The notes: generated by a model not told the origin, from the letters alone. Positions 23,554-31,220 are shown, counted from the stretch's first letter. The stretch is 43,368 nt of DNA from Candidatus Berkelbacteria bacterium (GCA_026397205.1 JAPLVH010000004.1:1-43368), one strand, 5' to 3'. Numbers and translations: made by a program.

Positions 23554-24201
23554 ATGTTCATACTAAATTTTTTCAACCAGCCACTTTTCGGGCTCATCGC
23601 AATTATTGGGCTGTTGATTGCAATTACGGTTCATGAATTTGCCCATGCTTGGATGGCGAATCGCCTTGGTGACCCGACGGCAAAATTGATGGGGCGATTG
23701 ACTTTAAATCCGCTGAAACATTTGGATCCGGTCGGAACTTTGTTTTTATTGGTCGCCGGTTTTGGCTGGGGTAAACCGGTGCCGTATAATCCGAGCAATT
23801 TGAAATCCGACGGCGACGAAATCAAAGTTGCTTTGGCCGGCGTTTCTGCAAACTTTATCCTGGCGTTAATTCTCGGCATTCCGCTACGAATTATTACTTT
23901 GATGCACATTCCGACCGACTCAAATATCATTTATCAAATTTTAGAATTTCTACTGGAAATGAATTTGCTTCTGATCGCTTTCAACATCATTCCGATTCCG
24001 CCGCTTGACGGCTCAAAATTAATTTTCCCTTTCATCAGTTTCGAAGCTCGTCAAACTTACGAGCGAATCGGTCCGATCCTGCTCTTCGGACTAATAATTT
24101 TAACCGCCTTTTCTGGCACTTCAATCCTCGTCCAGTTTATGGATCCAATCATCCGCTTTCTCTCCTTCGTCGTCAAAGGAACATATACCTCTATCTTTTA
24201 G
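23554..24201 (+). CDS. Site-2 protease family (M50) membrane metalloprotease
   Basis: 215 aa, a small intramembrane zinc protease. The catalytic HEFAH is at residues 27-31 (HExxH), in the first hydrophobic helix. NPLKHLDPVGTLFLLVAGFGWGKPVPYNP is typical of the Rip/YwhC-like subgroup. The third zinc ligand is in PIPPLDGSK near residue 150. There are about six hydrophobic segments and no PDZ domain. Substrates are unknown, probably membrane-bound anti-sigma factors or signal-peptide remnants. The TAG stop at 24199-24201 lies inside the left inverted repeat of the RAYT unit, so the native C-terminus may have been changed by the insertion. Confidence 0.9.
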   Translation: MFILNFFNQPLFGLIAIIGLLIAITVHEFAHAWMANRLGDPTAKLMGRLTLNPLKHLDPVGTLFLLVAGFGWGKPVPYNPSNLKSDGDEIKVALAGVSANFILALILGIPLRIITLMHIPTDSNIIYQILEFLLEMNLLLIAFNIIPIPPLDGSKLIFPFISFEARQTYERIGPILLFGLIILTAFSGTSILVQFMDPIIRFLSFVVKGTYTSIF

Positions 24202-24219
24202 GGGACGGTTCTCTTTTGA
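24200..24219. repeat. Left inverted repeat of the RAYT unit
   Basis: AGGGGACGGTTCTCTTTTGA, a perfect inverted match of 24949-24968. Confidence 0.9.
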
Positions 24220-24262
24220 GCACGCTTTTTGCAACTTTCTCAATGTTTGGTATAATTATTTT

Positions 24263-24916
24263 ATGCCAAGGCAACCACGATTGCTTCTTTCAAAAAGTTT
24301 TTATCACATCATGACTCGTGGAAATAATCGAAACGAGATTTTTAAGTCCCAAACGGACTATTTTTATTACTTGAAACTTCTTCGTCGTTTCAAGGACGAA
24401 CTTGATTTTGATCTCTATCACTACTGCTTGATGCCGAACCATGTCCATCTACTTATCCAAACGAAAAAATCAAATGATTTTTCCTTGTTCATGAAAAAAA
24501 TCAATCTGGCATATTTTCACCACTTTCGTCAGGAATACGGTTGGGTTGGACATTTTTGGCAGGATCGTTTCAAAAGTCAGCCGGTTGGCAAAGATAATTA
24601 TTTTATCCAGTGTGGAAAATATATTGAGCTAAATCCGGTGCGAAAAGGGCTGACAAAAAAGCCGGAAGAGTGGCGTTTTTCAAGCTATAATTTTTATGTT
24701 GATGGCGCTAAAAATAATTTGTTGACCGAAGATTTCTTGTATCGGGATATTGGCAAAAATACTGAGGAGAGAAAGAAAAAATATCGCGGAATGGTTATCA
24801 GTGAAATTGTTTTAGACGATTACAAGAAAAATGTTTGGGGATCTCCAAATCAAAGATACAACGAGAAGCACAAGGAAAATCAGTATTTTACCAGGCATAA
24901 TCGAGATAAAAGTTGA
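24263..24916 (+). CDS. REP-associated tyrosine transposase (Y1/HUH, RAYT)
   Basis: 217 aa, IS200-like single-strand DNA transposase of the TnpA-REP group. The N-terminus has FYHIMTRGNNRNEIF, the metal-binding HUH motif is HVH at 60-62 (MPNHVHLL), GHFWQDRFKS follows, and the probable catalytic Tyr is Tyr120 in KYIELNPVRKGL. C-terminal residues 190-217 are polar. RAYTs are usually domesticated single genes that move short hairpin repeats. The hairpin elements of this window are possible substrates, but that is inference. A TATAAT-like box precedes the ATG. Confidence 0.94.
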   Translation: MPRQPRLLLSKSFYHIMTRGNNRNEIFKSQTDYFYYLKLLRRFKDELDFDLYHYCLMPNHVHLLIQTKKSNDFSLFMKKINLAYFHHFRQEYGWVGHFWQDRFKSQPVGKDNYFIQCGKYIELNPVRKGLTKKPEEWRFSSYNFYVDGAKNNLLTEDFLYRDIGKNTEERKKKYRGMVISEIVLDDYKKNVWGSPNQRYNEKHKENQYFTRHNRDKS

Positions 24917-24948
24917 TATTGATTTATGCAGTTGTGCGAAAGTCGTAT

Positions 24949-24968
24949 TCAAAAGAGAACCGTCCCCT
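24949..24968. repeat. Right inverted repeat of the RAYT unit
   Basis: TCAAAAGAGAACCGTCCCCT, the exact complement of 24200-24219. Confidence 0.9.
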
Positions 24969-25023
24969 AGAGCGATAGCGGAATCAAAAGAAGTTTTAAT
25001 TTTGAAATATGGTTTGGAAAAGG

Positions 25024-25063
25024 AAAAAGAGCCACGGTGACCTTTCGGTCGTTGTGACTCTTT
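25024..25063 (-). terminator. Terminator of the 262-aa gene
   Basis: On the minus strand AAAGAGTCACAACGACC pairs with GGTCACCGTGGCTCTTT around GAAA, followed by TTCC. This is a long stem with a GNRA-type loop. Confidence 0.75.
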
Positions 25064-25157
25064 GGCTTTCCTTACGAATGTCTCTGGATCCCGATGTGTT
25101 GGGGTCCGGTGTTTCTCGCGTGAGTGAGACATTCTCACGGAGGCGCCGAAGCGCGGG

Positions 25158-25946
25158 TTAGATGGCGAGATCCTTGATCTCGACACCAAAGGCAGATAGG
25201 ATGTCATCCGTCCGAGTGCCAAGCTGATCAACGAAGGTGTCCTGCTTCTCGAGCGGGATCAGCGCATCCTCGACTTCAGTCATCGCTTCGTAGACCGGAG
25301 CCGTGTCCGGCCTCTGGTTACGGTTGCTGGTCAGCTCTTTGTACGCAGCCAGCAACTTGTCGGCTGCTTCCTTGACTCGCGTGTTGCTTTGCGCTGGGTC
25401 GAGTCCCTTCCACTTCTTGCCGAGCTCGACGATCGCGTCGGCGAAGCGGTCGGCCGCATGGGTTGTCTGGTTCTTGGCAACTTCCGTCGCCGAAGGCGGC
25501 GGAACGATGACGTTTCGCTCGTCATCCCAGTAGATCCAGATCCCGTTCCAGATTCGTCCCCGAACCCTGTTGATCTCGTTCTCCATCTTAATGATCCCAA
25601 TGACCAACTTGCTGCCCTTGCCGTAGAGCTTCTTGTTGGGGCCTTGAGGGACACTCATCAGCTGACATATTTTGAACCCCATCTGGCCACGATCGCCGAC
25701 GGCCGGGATTCCGGAACCCATCGCGTCCACTGCGGCCTCGAACTCGTCCTCGCCGGTGTTGCCATCAGTTGGCGGATTGGTACCACCGCCGAAGTTGTCC
25801 GGGACGGCAAGCACTTCGAGGACGTGGAACGAAATCTTGGTATCTTCAGGTTCGAAGTGATCAATCTGAACCAAGACGTCCGCTATTGGCGGCTTCTCAG
25901 CTGCGAGACCGTTGCTTTTGAGGCCATCTGCCAGCGTGTTTCCCAT
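25158..25946 (-). CDS. Hypothetical protein, 262 aa, GC-rich
   Basis: No family is recognised. The protein is soluble and acidic. The N-terminal half is beta-like (VLVQIDHFEPEDTKISFHVLEV, GSKLVIGIIKMENEINRVRGR), with a Gly/Asn/Pro loop (FGGGTNPPTDGNTGEDEFE). The C-terminal half is helical (HAADRFADAIVELGKKW, VKEAADKLLAAYKELTSNR, FVDQLGTRTDDILSAFGVEI). Codon use is strikingly GC-rich (GAG, CTC, GCC, CGT) compared with the AAA/GAA/ATT bias around it. GAAGGA lies about ten bases before the ATG. It has a consensus promoter and a strong terminator, so high expression is likely. It is either a transferred gene or one optimised for expression. Confidence 0.7.
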   Translation of the reverse strand: MGNTLADGLKSNGLAAEKPPIADVLVQIDHFEPEDTKISFHVLEVLAVPDNFGGGTNPPTDGNTGEDEFEAAVDAMGSGIPAVGDRGQMGFKICQLMSVPQGPNKKLYGKGSKLVIGIIKMENEINRVRGRIWNGIWIYWDDERNVIVPPPSATEVAKNQTTHAADRFADAIVELGKKWKGLDPAQSNTRVKEAADKLLAAYKELTSNRNQRPDTAPVYEAMTEVEDALIPLEKQDTFVDQLGTRTDDILSAFGVEIKDLAI

Positions 25947-26014
25947 TTCACATCATTCCTTCTACTTCAGATTTGTTTTTGGTACGTTGATTGATATTTC
26001 AATCTAACAAAGAC

Positions 26015-26043
26015 ATTATAGCATATAATAAAAAAAATGTCAA
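26015..26043 (-). promoter_or_regulatory. Consensus promoter of the 262-aa gene
   Basis: On the minus strand a perfect TTGACA (26038-26043) and a perfect TATAAT (26015-26020) are 17 bases apart, and the -10 is preceded by TATATGC. The -35 box is part of the terminator stem of the preceding gene. Confidence 0.9.
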
Positions 26044-26062
26044 TACTTTTTGTATTGACATT
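26031..26062 (-). terminator. Terminator of the RNase J-like gene, fused to the next promoter
   Basis: On the minus strand AATGTCAATAC-AAAAA-GTATTGACATT is followed by a T run. The 3' stem arm contains the TTGACA of the downstream promoter, so stop and start signals share bases. Confidence 0.8.
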
Positions 26063-26071
26063 GTGAAGTTA

Positions 26072-27415
26072 TTAAAACTTAATTGATTGTCCGTCGCCGA
26101 CCATAACGGTCTGAATTCCTGAACCGACGAATCTATCACAAAATGCTTGACGGCTGAAATCGGGCGAGTGCTGTGGAATCAATACTCGTGGTACAAGAAC
26201 ATCTCCCATCTCTTTTAGCCCGTCTCCTTTTTCGTGTCCGGAGACATGCAACTCTGGGTTTGTCTCTGAAGTTATAACTTCTGCACCAAACGAACGGATC
26301 TTTCTGACCATTGTGGCAATTCTTGTTTTATTGTTTGGGATAATCTTTGCTGCCAAAACAAACACTTTGTCTGGCCCAATGGTCAGATACCGATTATCTC
26401 CGTTAATTGCTCGGTCTATGGCTGATCCGGATTCATACTGGCTTCCGGTAACCACCCCTACAGGCTTTCCGGTACATCCGCTCTGTCTTTGGTGATCAAT
26501 GATCCCGAATGCGTCAAAGAAAAAACGCATCGATGAACCAAGGCAATAAACCGGACGGTTAGCGACTTGGTTGGCGATCATTGTAAGGTCTGCCGCGAAT
26601 TCGGTTTCAGACGCGAAGTTTAGGACAACGAATTCTCTATCGCGATATTTTTCGGCCGTCAGTAAATCAGCGAACGCCGCTTCCATCGTGACGACTGACG
26701 GTGTGTAACCATCTTCAGTGGCATAAGTTGAATCAAGCAGAGCAACATCGAGGCCAGTGTCTTTTATCGTTGCGATTTCGGTCAGTGTTTTCTTTGTCCG
26801 CGCTTTTTCCGACCAGTTACTTCTTAACCACTTGCAGTCGGGAATATACGCGACATCTTTTCCACAAGCAGACGTCACAAAACAAACACATTCGGGAATC
26901 GAATGAATTGTCGGATATGCACGGACTGTGAAATCGCCAATCTGCTGGACATTGTCTAACAACCGAAAGTCGAAAAATCTTTTTAGTTCGGCAGACATCT
27001 GTCGCTCCGCTACCAGAAGTGTTGTAGCTGTGCCGTAAACCGGAATTTGATAGTTCAATGAATCTGGATCATCTGATATTAGTTTTGCCAATGCTGGTAG
27101 CCCTTTCACATGATCTAAATGTCCATGAGAAAGTCCAATTCCGGCAAGTTTCCTTTTTTTCAGATTAACTGCTCGAAAATCTGGGACTCTTGTTGATTCT
27201 TCATCCGATTCATCAATGATGCCTCCACAGTCAAACATTAGTTGCTGACCGTCTGGCAGGGTCTCGAGCCAACAATTAGGACCTATAAATCTTTTTTTCT
27301 CTGATTGTCCACCTAGAGCTGTTAGTTTTATTCCAGCCGGTCTATTTGGTTTTAATGCTCGTGCCACCGCAATTGAATTACGATGGTCCATGTCAAAAGA
27401 CGTTTGTCTAATCAA
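26072..27415 (-). CDS. RNase J-like metallo-beta-lactamase-fold hydrolase
   Basis: About 447 aa. The metal site is SHGHLDH (residues about 96-102), followed by PTIHSIPECVCF, LLDSTYATEDGYTP (compare DSTNA of RNase J), VVTGSQYESGSAIDRA (compare TGSQGEP) and HVSGHEKGDGLKEM, the beta-CASP motif of RNase J. It is shorter than classical RNase J (about 550 aa) because a C-terminal domain is missing. RNA 5' exo- or endonuclease activity is inferred. The frame opens at GTG 27424, but AAGGAAGTGAT, almost a perfect SD, overlaps that codon. The TTG at 27415 then has ideal spacing, so I prefer it. Consensus promoter; its terminator is fused to the promoter of the next gene. Confidence 0.82.
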   Translation of the reverse strand: MIRQTSFDMDHRNSIAVARALKPNRPAGIKLTALGGQSEKKRFIGPNCWLETLPDGQQLMFDCGGIIDESDEESTRVPDFRAVNLKKRKLAGIGLSHGHLDHVKGLPALAKLISDDPDSLNYQIPVYGTATTLLVAERQMSAELKRFFDFRLLDNVQQIGDFTVRAYPTIHSIPECVCFVTSACGKDVAYIPDCKWLRSNWSEKARTKKTLTEIATIKDTGLDVALLDSTYATEDGYTPSVVTMEAAFADLLTAEKYRDREFVVLNFASETEFAADLTMIANQVANRPVYCLGSSMRFFFDAFGIIDHQRQSGCTGKPVGVVTGSQYESGSAIDRAINGDNRYLTIGPDKVFVLAAKIIPNNKTRIATMVRKIRSFGAEVITSETNPELHVSGHEKGDGLKEMGDVLVPRVLIPQHSPDFSRQAFCDRFVGSGIQTVMVGDGQSIKF

Positions 27416-27480
27416 CTCTATCACTTCCTTTTTTTATTTGTACTCGAATATCTATTAGTATAGAGATACTCGTCTGTTGA

Positions 27481-27509
27481 ATTATAGCGCAATGTAAAGA
27501 GTTTGTCAA
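27481..27509 (-). promoter_or_regulatory. Consensus promoter of the RNase J-like gene
   Basis: On the minus strand a perfect TTGACA (27504-27509) and a perfect TATAAT (27481-27486) are 17 bases apart. The start codon is about 65 bases downstream. Confidence 0.9.
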
Positions 27510-27535
27510 TAGGTTGCGGGAGAAAAAAAATTGAA

Positions 27536-27561
27536 CTAAAAAATCTCTTGTGTTTAAGAGA
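27536..27561 (-). terminator. Terminator of the TruD-like gene
   Basis: On the minus strand TCTCTT and AAGAGA pair around a six-base loop and are followed by TTTTTTAG. It lies about 16 bases after the stop at 27577. Confidence 0.7.
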
Positions 27562-27576
27562 AATCGAAAAAATATT

Positions 27577-28992
27577 TTAATATTCTGAGATCAAAGAATT
27601 CGGTTGATTTTCGTCATCTTTTGGAAATTTGTTTTGGGTTTGCGAGATTGATGTTTCGCCTAAAACTGCTTTAACATCACATTTTGTTTTATCTACCCAA
27701 GACGGAACAGGTTCGCCTTGAAATAAATCAAAAAACTCTGCTAAAAATGTTGTTGCGTAGGCGCCCTTACCTAGTGAAAAAGAAATAACATAACCAACTG
27801 GGAGCTCGTATATTTTATGAATTTCCGGGAAAATTTTAGTTGGGTTTTGCCGAATCTTGGTCATTGTCATTGTTGGGAAAGCCGGTTGTTGAAAGATCAA
27901 AGTTTTGAGCTCTTCTTCAGAAACCACTTTTTTATAGAGTTCCAGAACTTTCGAAACGTCGGCCAATATTGGCAATGATTCTGGTATTTGTTCGCCGGAT
28001 TTTGCGTACAGCGAAAGCAATTTATTAAAACAAAAACTTCCATAAGCATAAACAAACATTTTTGATTGGTCTTCGATTGTTTTCAATCCTAATAGATATT
28101 TTCCATCGTTTTTTTGAAGTGATTCGAGTAAAGTTAATTCGTAATAAAATACAGACGGGAACTTCGAAAATACTTCGGTCATTTTTTCCCAATTACCCCA
28201 AGATTTTCCGGCTTCGGTTCGAATATTGCAAATTATTCGATTTTCGCACAGAGTAGTCGAGGTCAAAAATGTTTTAACGGCCTGCTCGTAATTCCCTTGC
28301 AAAATTAATCGACCAAGCTCGGTGTTTATTAGTCGCGATCCAAAACGTTGAAGCGAAAAGAAATTATAAAAACCTTCGGATTTTATTTTTTTTAATTTCG
28401 AAACCAATTTTTCAGTATCAATTTTGTCGGTGCGAATTAAAATTGAAAATTTGTTTCCTTTTAAGTTTCCGATTTCTCTGACACCTTTTCGTTGATGGAT
28501 ATTTTTCAAAAAAATATTTGGAATAACAATTTCCTGAATTTTCTCTGGTGCGGTTCCGCTGATAGTTATTGTCTGTGCGGTTATTGCTCGACTGTCTTTG
28601 AACCCGGCATAGTGAATGTCACTGGGATTTATGTCGAGTGTCAAAGAAATTTTTTCTACCGCTTCAAGCGTTCCAATTCCTCGTTTCACCATGTCAGCAT
28701 CAACTTGTGGCCGGGAGTTGCTAATTTCTTCGGGCAAATTTATCTCTTCCGGAGAAATATCAATAATTCGACTATCATTGGCGATTTCTTCGACAATAAA
28801 ATCTTCCGGGAAAAGTTTAATAAAACCGTCGGAAATTTTGCCAGGATTATAATCAATCCCAATTTTTGACAAAAATTCAGCTGTAAATTGTGCCGGTTTT
28901 TCTGCCAAAATCAAATTCGGATCGGTTTTTGCGATCTCTGCAAGTTTTTCTTGGTCCAAAGCTTTTTGATTGAAACTTCTGTCGGCTATCAT
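27577..28992 (-). CDS. truD: TruD-family tRNA pseudouridine synthase
   Basis: 471 aa. TruD makes pseudouridine 13 in some tRNAs. The catalytic Asp is Asp133 in YAGFKDSRAITAQT (family GxKDxxAxT). FYNFFSLQRFGSRLINTELGRLI is the second hallmark, and QSKMFVYAYGSFCFNKLL and LGKGAYATTFLAEFF are typical of TruD C-termini. It is much longer than E. coli TruD (about 350 aa), with an N-terminal extension of 50 residues and a tail of about 35, closer in length to archaeal forms. There is no SD; TATGAT at 29004-29009 suggests a leader of only a few bases. Confidence 0.87.
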   Translation of the reverse strand: MIADRSFNQKALDQEKLAEIAKTDPNLILAEKPAQFTAEFLSKIGIDYNPGKISDGFIKLFPEDFIVEEIANDSRIIDISPEEINLPEEISNSRPQVDADMVKRGIGTLEAVEKISLTLDINPSDIHYAGFKDSRAITAQTITISGTAPEKIQEIVIPNIFLKNIHQRKGVREIGNLKGNKFSILIRTDKIDTEKLVSKLKKIKSEGFYNFFSLQRFGSRLINTELGRLILQGNYEQAVKTFLTSTTLCENRIICNIRTEAGKSWGNWEKMTEVFSKFPSVFYYELTLLESLQKNDGKYLLGLKTIEDQSKMFVYAYGSFCFNKLLSLYAKSGEQIPESLPILADVSKVLELYKKVVSEEELKTLIFQQPAFPTMTMTKIRQNPTKIFPEIHKIYELPVGYVISFSLGKGAYATTFLAEFFDLFQGEPVPSWVDKTKCDVKAVLGETSISQTQNKFPKDDENQPNSLISEY

Positions 28993-29035
28993 AATCTAAT
29001 TTTATCATATTGTCGTTTTTTTATCTTCTAAATAG

Positions 29036-29062
29036 CAAAAGGGCGCGACTGCGGTCGCGCCC
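29036..29062 (-). terminator. Terminator of the 204-aa gene
   Basis: On the minus strand GGGCGCGAC-CGCA-GTCGCGCCC is followed by TTTTGC, a nine-pair GC stem. It lies 24 bases after the stop at 29086. Confidence 0.85.
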
Positions 29063-29085
29063 GTGATACCCCTTCTCGTTGGCTG

Positions 29086-29700
29086 TCACTTGTACTGTTG
29101 TGGTTTCTGGAGCTCGAGGGTGGAGCCAAGCATCGGCCGTTCGTCGTCCTCGCTTCCGGATGTGAAGTTGAGCTGAGCTTCCGTTGCGGCCGGAAGATCC
29201 GGCTCGTGCGGCGAGCTAACAACGATGTTGGCGAACTCGGTGCCGGGGTTCGCGTAGTCGGGGTTGACCCAGATGTTGCGAATTGACATCGAGTGCTTGC
29301 CGAAGATTCTGAACAGCTCGGAGAGCACATCTGCCGGGACGATGCCGTCGGTGCCGGGCAGAGGAGTTCCGAAGCGGATCTCGAGCTTGTCGCCCCGCTC
29401 GGAGCTGACGAACCTCGCCCAGACCTTCGTGCCACTCTTGGCCGCCGGGATGAGGACGTCTCCGATCTTGAGCGTTTTTCGGCGCAAGCCGGTGAGTTCC
29501 ATGCCGGTATGCACTACTCCACCGGCTTTGATTGTTTCGGCACCAACCGCAATCGCGCGAATTTCGCGGTTGAGGTTCTGAACCTTGCGGTCCGCCGTTG
29601 CCGGAACGACATCGCGAGTCTTCAGGATGTCGTGCTCAACATTGCTGTGGCCCAACGGCAAGAAGCATGTGATTAGTGTGACCGGGACTTTTCGTTCCAT
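29086..29700 (-). CDS. Hypothetical protein, 204 aa, GC-rich
   Basis: No family is recognised. The composition is beta-rich (VPVTLITCFLPLG, REIRAIAVGAETIKAGGVV, GDVLIPAAKSGTKVWARFV, DKLEIRFGTPLPG), followed by a helix (PADVLSELFRIFGKHSMSIRN) and a disordered acidic tail (TSGSEDDERP). There is no signal peptide. Codon use is GC-rich like that of the gene at 25158 and unlike that of TruD beside it. GAGGG lies eight bases before the ATG. It has a consensus promoter and a nine-pair terminator, so a well-expressed single gene is likely. Confidence 0.7.
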   Translation of the reverse strand: MERKVPVTLITCFLPLGHSNVEHDILKTRDVVPATADRKVQNLNREIRAIAVGAETIKAGGVVHTGMELTGLRRKTLKIGDVLIPAAKSGTKVWARFVSSERGDKLEIRFGTPLPGTDGIVPADVLSELFRIFGKHSMSIRNIWVNPDYANPGTEFANIVVSSPHEPDLPAATEAQLNFTSGSEDDERPMLGSTLELQKPQQYK

Positions 29701-29744
29701 GGCAGTTTCCCTCTTGCAGCGAAGTGGTGTGACTGTGTAATGAA

Positions 29745-29773
29745 ATTATAGCATACAATTTATATTTTGTCAA
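29745..29773 (-). promoter_or_regulatory. Consensus promoter of the 204-aa gene
   Basis: On the minus strand a perfect TTGACA (29768-29773) and a perfect TATAAT (29745-29750) are 17 bases apart. The -10 is preceded by TATGC, as at 26015. Confidence 0.9.
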
Positions 29774-29856
29774 TAACAAAAAATCGGGGAATGTTTAAGC
29801 GCCGAATGTTTACGGCGGGTCGACATCCTACCCGACTTCTTGAATATATTGTAGCA

Positions 29857-29935
29857 AATTGGCGGAGATTTTGTCAAGTCCGCCAAAATAAATGTAAGCC
29901 CACGGATTTTGACGCGGAATTAACACGGCCAAACG
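29857..29935. repeat. Hairpin and CACGG-type repeat before the zinc-ribbon gene end
   Basis: TTGGCGGA and TCCGCCAA form an inverted pair at 29859-29887. The following ATGTAAGCCCACGG and GCGGAATTAACACGGC recur with changes at 30380-30420 (ATGTAAGCACGCGG, ACGGAATTAACACGGC). Confidence 0.55.
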
Positions 29936-29940
29936 AAATC

Positions 29941-29971
29941 AAAAAAAAGATCCTGAAACAAGTTCAGGATG
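29941..29971 (-). terminator. Terminator of the zinc-ribbon gene
   Basis: On the minus strand ATCCTGAA and TTCAGGAT pair around a short loop and are followed by CTTTTTTTTG. It starts 28 bases after the stop. Confidence 0.8.
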
Positions 29972-29998
29972 ACAAACCAAAATTTCTAATGCTAATTT

Positions 29999-30316
29999 TT
30001 ATTCCGGCAGTTTTTCGCCGCTGGCCAAAATCAGATCGTTGCGCTTTTTTAGTTCCGAGTGGAAGCAATCTTCGCAAAGAATGTCATCGCTTTTCGGCTC
30101 GAAAGGGACTTCGGCTTTTTTCTTGCAGATTTTGCAGGTGATCCAGTGTTGCGGATGTTTTTCATTTAGTTGAGCTTTGTAAACGGCCGAGCAACTTTTG
30201 CAGCGCTTGGGAATATTTTTCAAACCTTTGTCAATAAAAAACTTCTGCTCACCTTCAGTCCAGATGAATTTATCGCCACAATCTTTGCAAACCAGAACTT
30301 TGTCCGTTAATTCCAT
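29999..30316 (-). CDS. Zinc-ribbon protein with four CxxC pairs, 105 aa
   Basis: Four Cys pairs are visible: CKDC (residues 10-13), CKSC, CKIC and CEDC, in two zinc-ribbon units. The first unit, VCKDCGDKFIWTEGEQKFF followed by RCKSC, matches the probable zinc-binding domain found in many bacterial proteins. The second (ITCKICKKKAEVPFEP, then LCEDCF) is a CxxC-type ribbon. It is small, basic and cytoplasmic. RNA, DNA or protein binding is inferred only. It is divergent from holB. Confidence 0.8.
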   Translation of the reverse strand: MELTDKVLVCKDCGDKFIWTEGEQKFFIDKGLKNIPKRCKSCSAVYKAQLNEKHPQHWITCKICKKKAEVPFEPKSDDILCEDCFHSELKKRNDLILASGEKLPE

Positions 30317-30427
30317 GTTATATATATAGTATAATGCCCAAGGGCGGTTGTCAAATTGGCGGGGATTTGATACAACTTGAATGTAAGCACGCGGAAAAGA
30401 AACACGGAATTAACACGGCAAGAAAAA

Positions 30428-30479
30428 ATCAAAGATCAAAAATCAAATATCAAAATGACAGATCAAAAATCAAAAATAT
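30428..30479. repeat. AAATCAAAGATC-type repeat covering the holB start
   Basis: Repeated AATCAAAGATC/AAATATCAAAATGAC units, of the same type as the arms in the mur cluster. The likely holB start codon is the ATG of the unit AAAATGACA. Confidence 0.65.
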
Positions 30480-31150
30480 CGGAAAAAAATACTGGCTCGT
30501 CGTTCATTTTTTACGGTGGCGATCAGGAGGAATTATATCGCGAGGCGATCCTGTTTGCCGACTCGCAGAAAATCTCGAAATTTGATATTGTAGAAGTGCA
30601 GCCGGAAGCGCCGGAAAAAACATCCAAATTTGAAATTCGAATCAAGCAAATTCGCGAACTCATATCCGGTTTATCGCGAACGCCGAGTCAGGGCAAAAAA
30701 AAGTTGGCGATAATTCATGATGCCGACAAAATGAATGAACAGGCCCAGAACGCGCTGCTTAAAACTTTGGAGGAGCCGGCGAAAAGCGTTGTGATTATTC
30801 TTTTGTCGTCGAATCTCAAATTGTTGCCGACGATAATTTCCCGTTGTCAAATTGTCAAATTTGCCGCTGACAAAGACCAAATCGAAAGTAATTATTTTGC
30901 CGAACTTGGGTTAATCAAAAACGGAAATATCAAACAATTTTTCGCCTTGGCGGAAAAAATGACTAAGGATGAAAATTTGCCGGAGATTTTAGAGTCGTGG
31001 CTTGGAGAATTTAGCCGGAGGATGATTAAGTATCCGTCAGTAGAAATTGTTGACAAGATAAAAATAGTTTTCGAAGCGAAAGATCGGCTGGAGAAATCAA
31101 CAAATAAGAAATTAATCATCGAGAATATGCTGATAAAAATCATCGGATAA
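30455..31150 (+). CDS. holB: DNA polymerase III delta' subunit (HolB-like)
   Basis: Clamp-loader subunit. DADKMNEQAQNALLKTLEEP (residues 89-108) is the AAA+ delta'/tau signature, followed by ILLSSNLKLLPTIISRCQ with the sensor/arginine-finger SRC. Walker A is degenerate (YGGDQEELYREA), as expected for delta', which does not hydrolyse ATP. The frame opens at TTG 30377, but that part is repeat-derived (KIKDQKSNIKM). I take the ATG at 30455 inside the repeat (231 aa), which leaves no SD. ricT follows 70 bases later, as in Firmicutes, where holB and yaaT are neighbours. Confidence 0.88.
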   Translation: MTDQKSKISEKNTGSSFIFYGGDQEELYREAILFADSQKISKFDIVEVQPEAPEKTSKFEIRIKQIRELISGLSRTPSQGKKKLAIIHDADKMNEQAQNALLKTLEEPAKSVVIILLSSNLKLLPTIISRCQIVKFAADKDQIESNYFAELGLIKNGNIKQFFALAEKMTKDENLPEILESWLGEFSRRMIKYPSVEIVDKIKIVFEAKDRLEKSTNKKLIIENMLIKIIG

Positions 31151-31159
31151 CCAAGGATG

Positions 31160-31210
31160 ACAAAGGGAAATTAGGGGAGATAAGGGGAGATTAAGGGAGT
31201 TTAGGGGTTA
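31160..31210 (+). repeat. G-ladder repeat upstream of ricT (possible G-quadruplex)
   Basis: Runs of three or four G at 31165, 31174, 31184, 31195 and 31204 are separated by six or seven A/T-rich bases. Four consecutive runs fit the GGG-N1-7 quadruplex pattern on the coding strand. A related ladder lies at 34277-34310. Confidence 0.6.
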
Positions 31211-31220
31211 GTGGAGTATT

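Larger units (their letters stand above)
24200..24968. mobile_element. RAYT unit with 20 bp terminal inverted repeats
   Basis: AGGGGACGGTTCTCTTTTGA at 24200-24219 and its exact complement at 24949-24968 enclose the transposase gene. The unit is 769 bp. The left repeat starts within the stop codon of the protease gene. Similar GGGGACGGTTCT ends are common beside such transposases in other bacteria (general knowledge). Confidence 0.85.

Noticed and set aside
25303-25994. Plus-strand frames opposite the 262-aa gene
   Set aside because: GC-rich codons create long shadow frames; the minus frame has the promoter, the SD and the terminator.
25158-29700. A prophage or plasmid island, because of GC-rich unknown genes
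   Set aside because: No phage, integrase or replication genes are seen, and the block contains housekeeping genes (TruD, RNase J-like).
30377-30454. N-terminal extension of holB from TTG
   Set aside because: The residues are repeat-derived (KIKDQKSNIK) and unlike delta' proteins.
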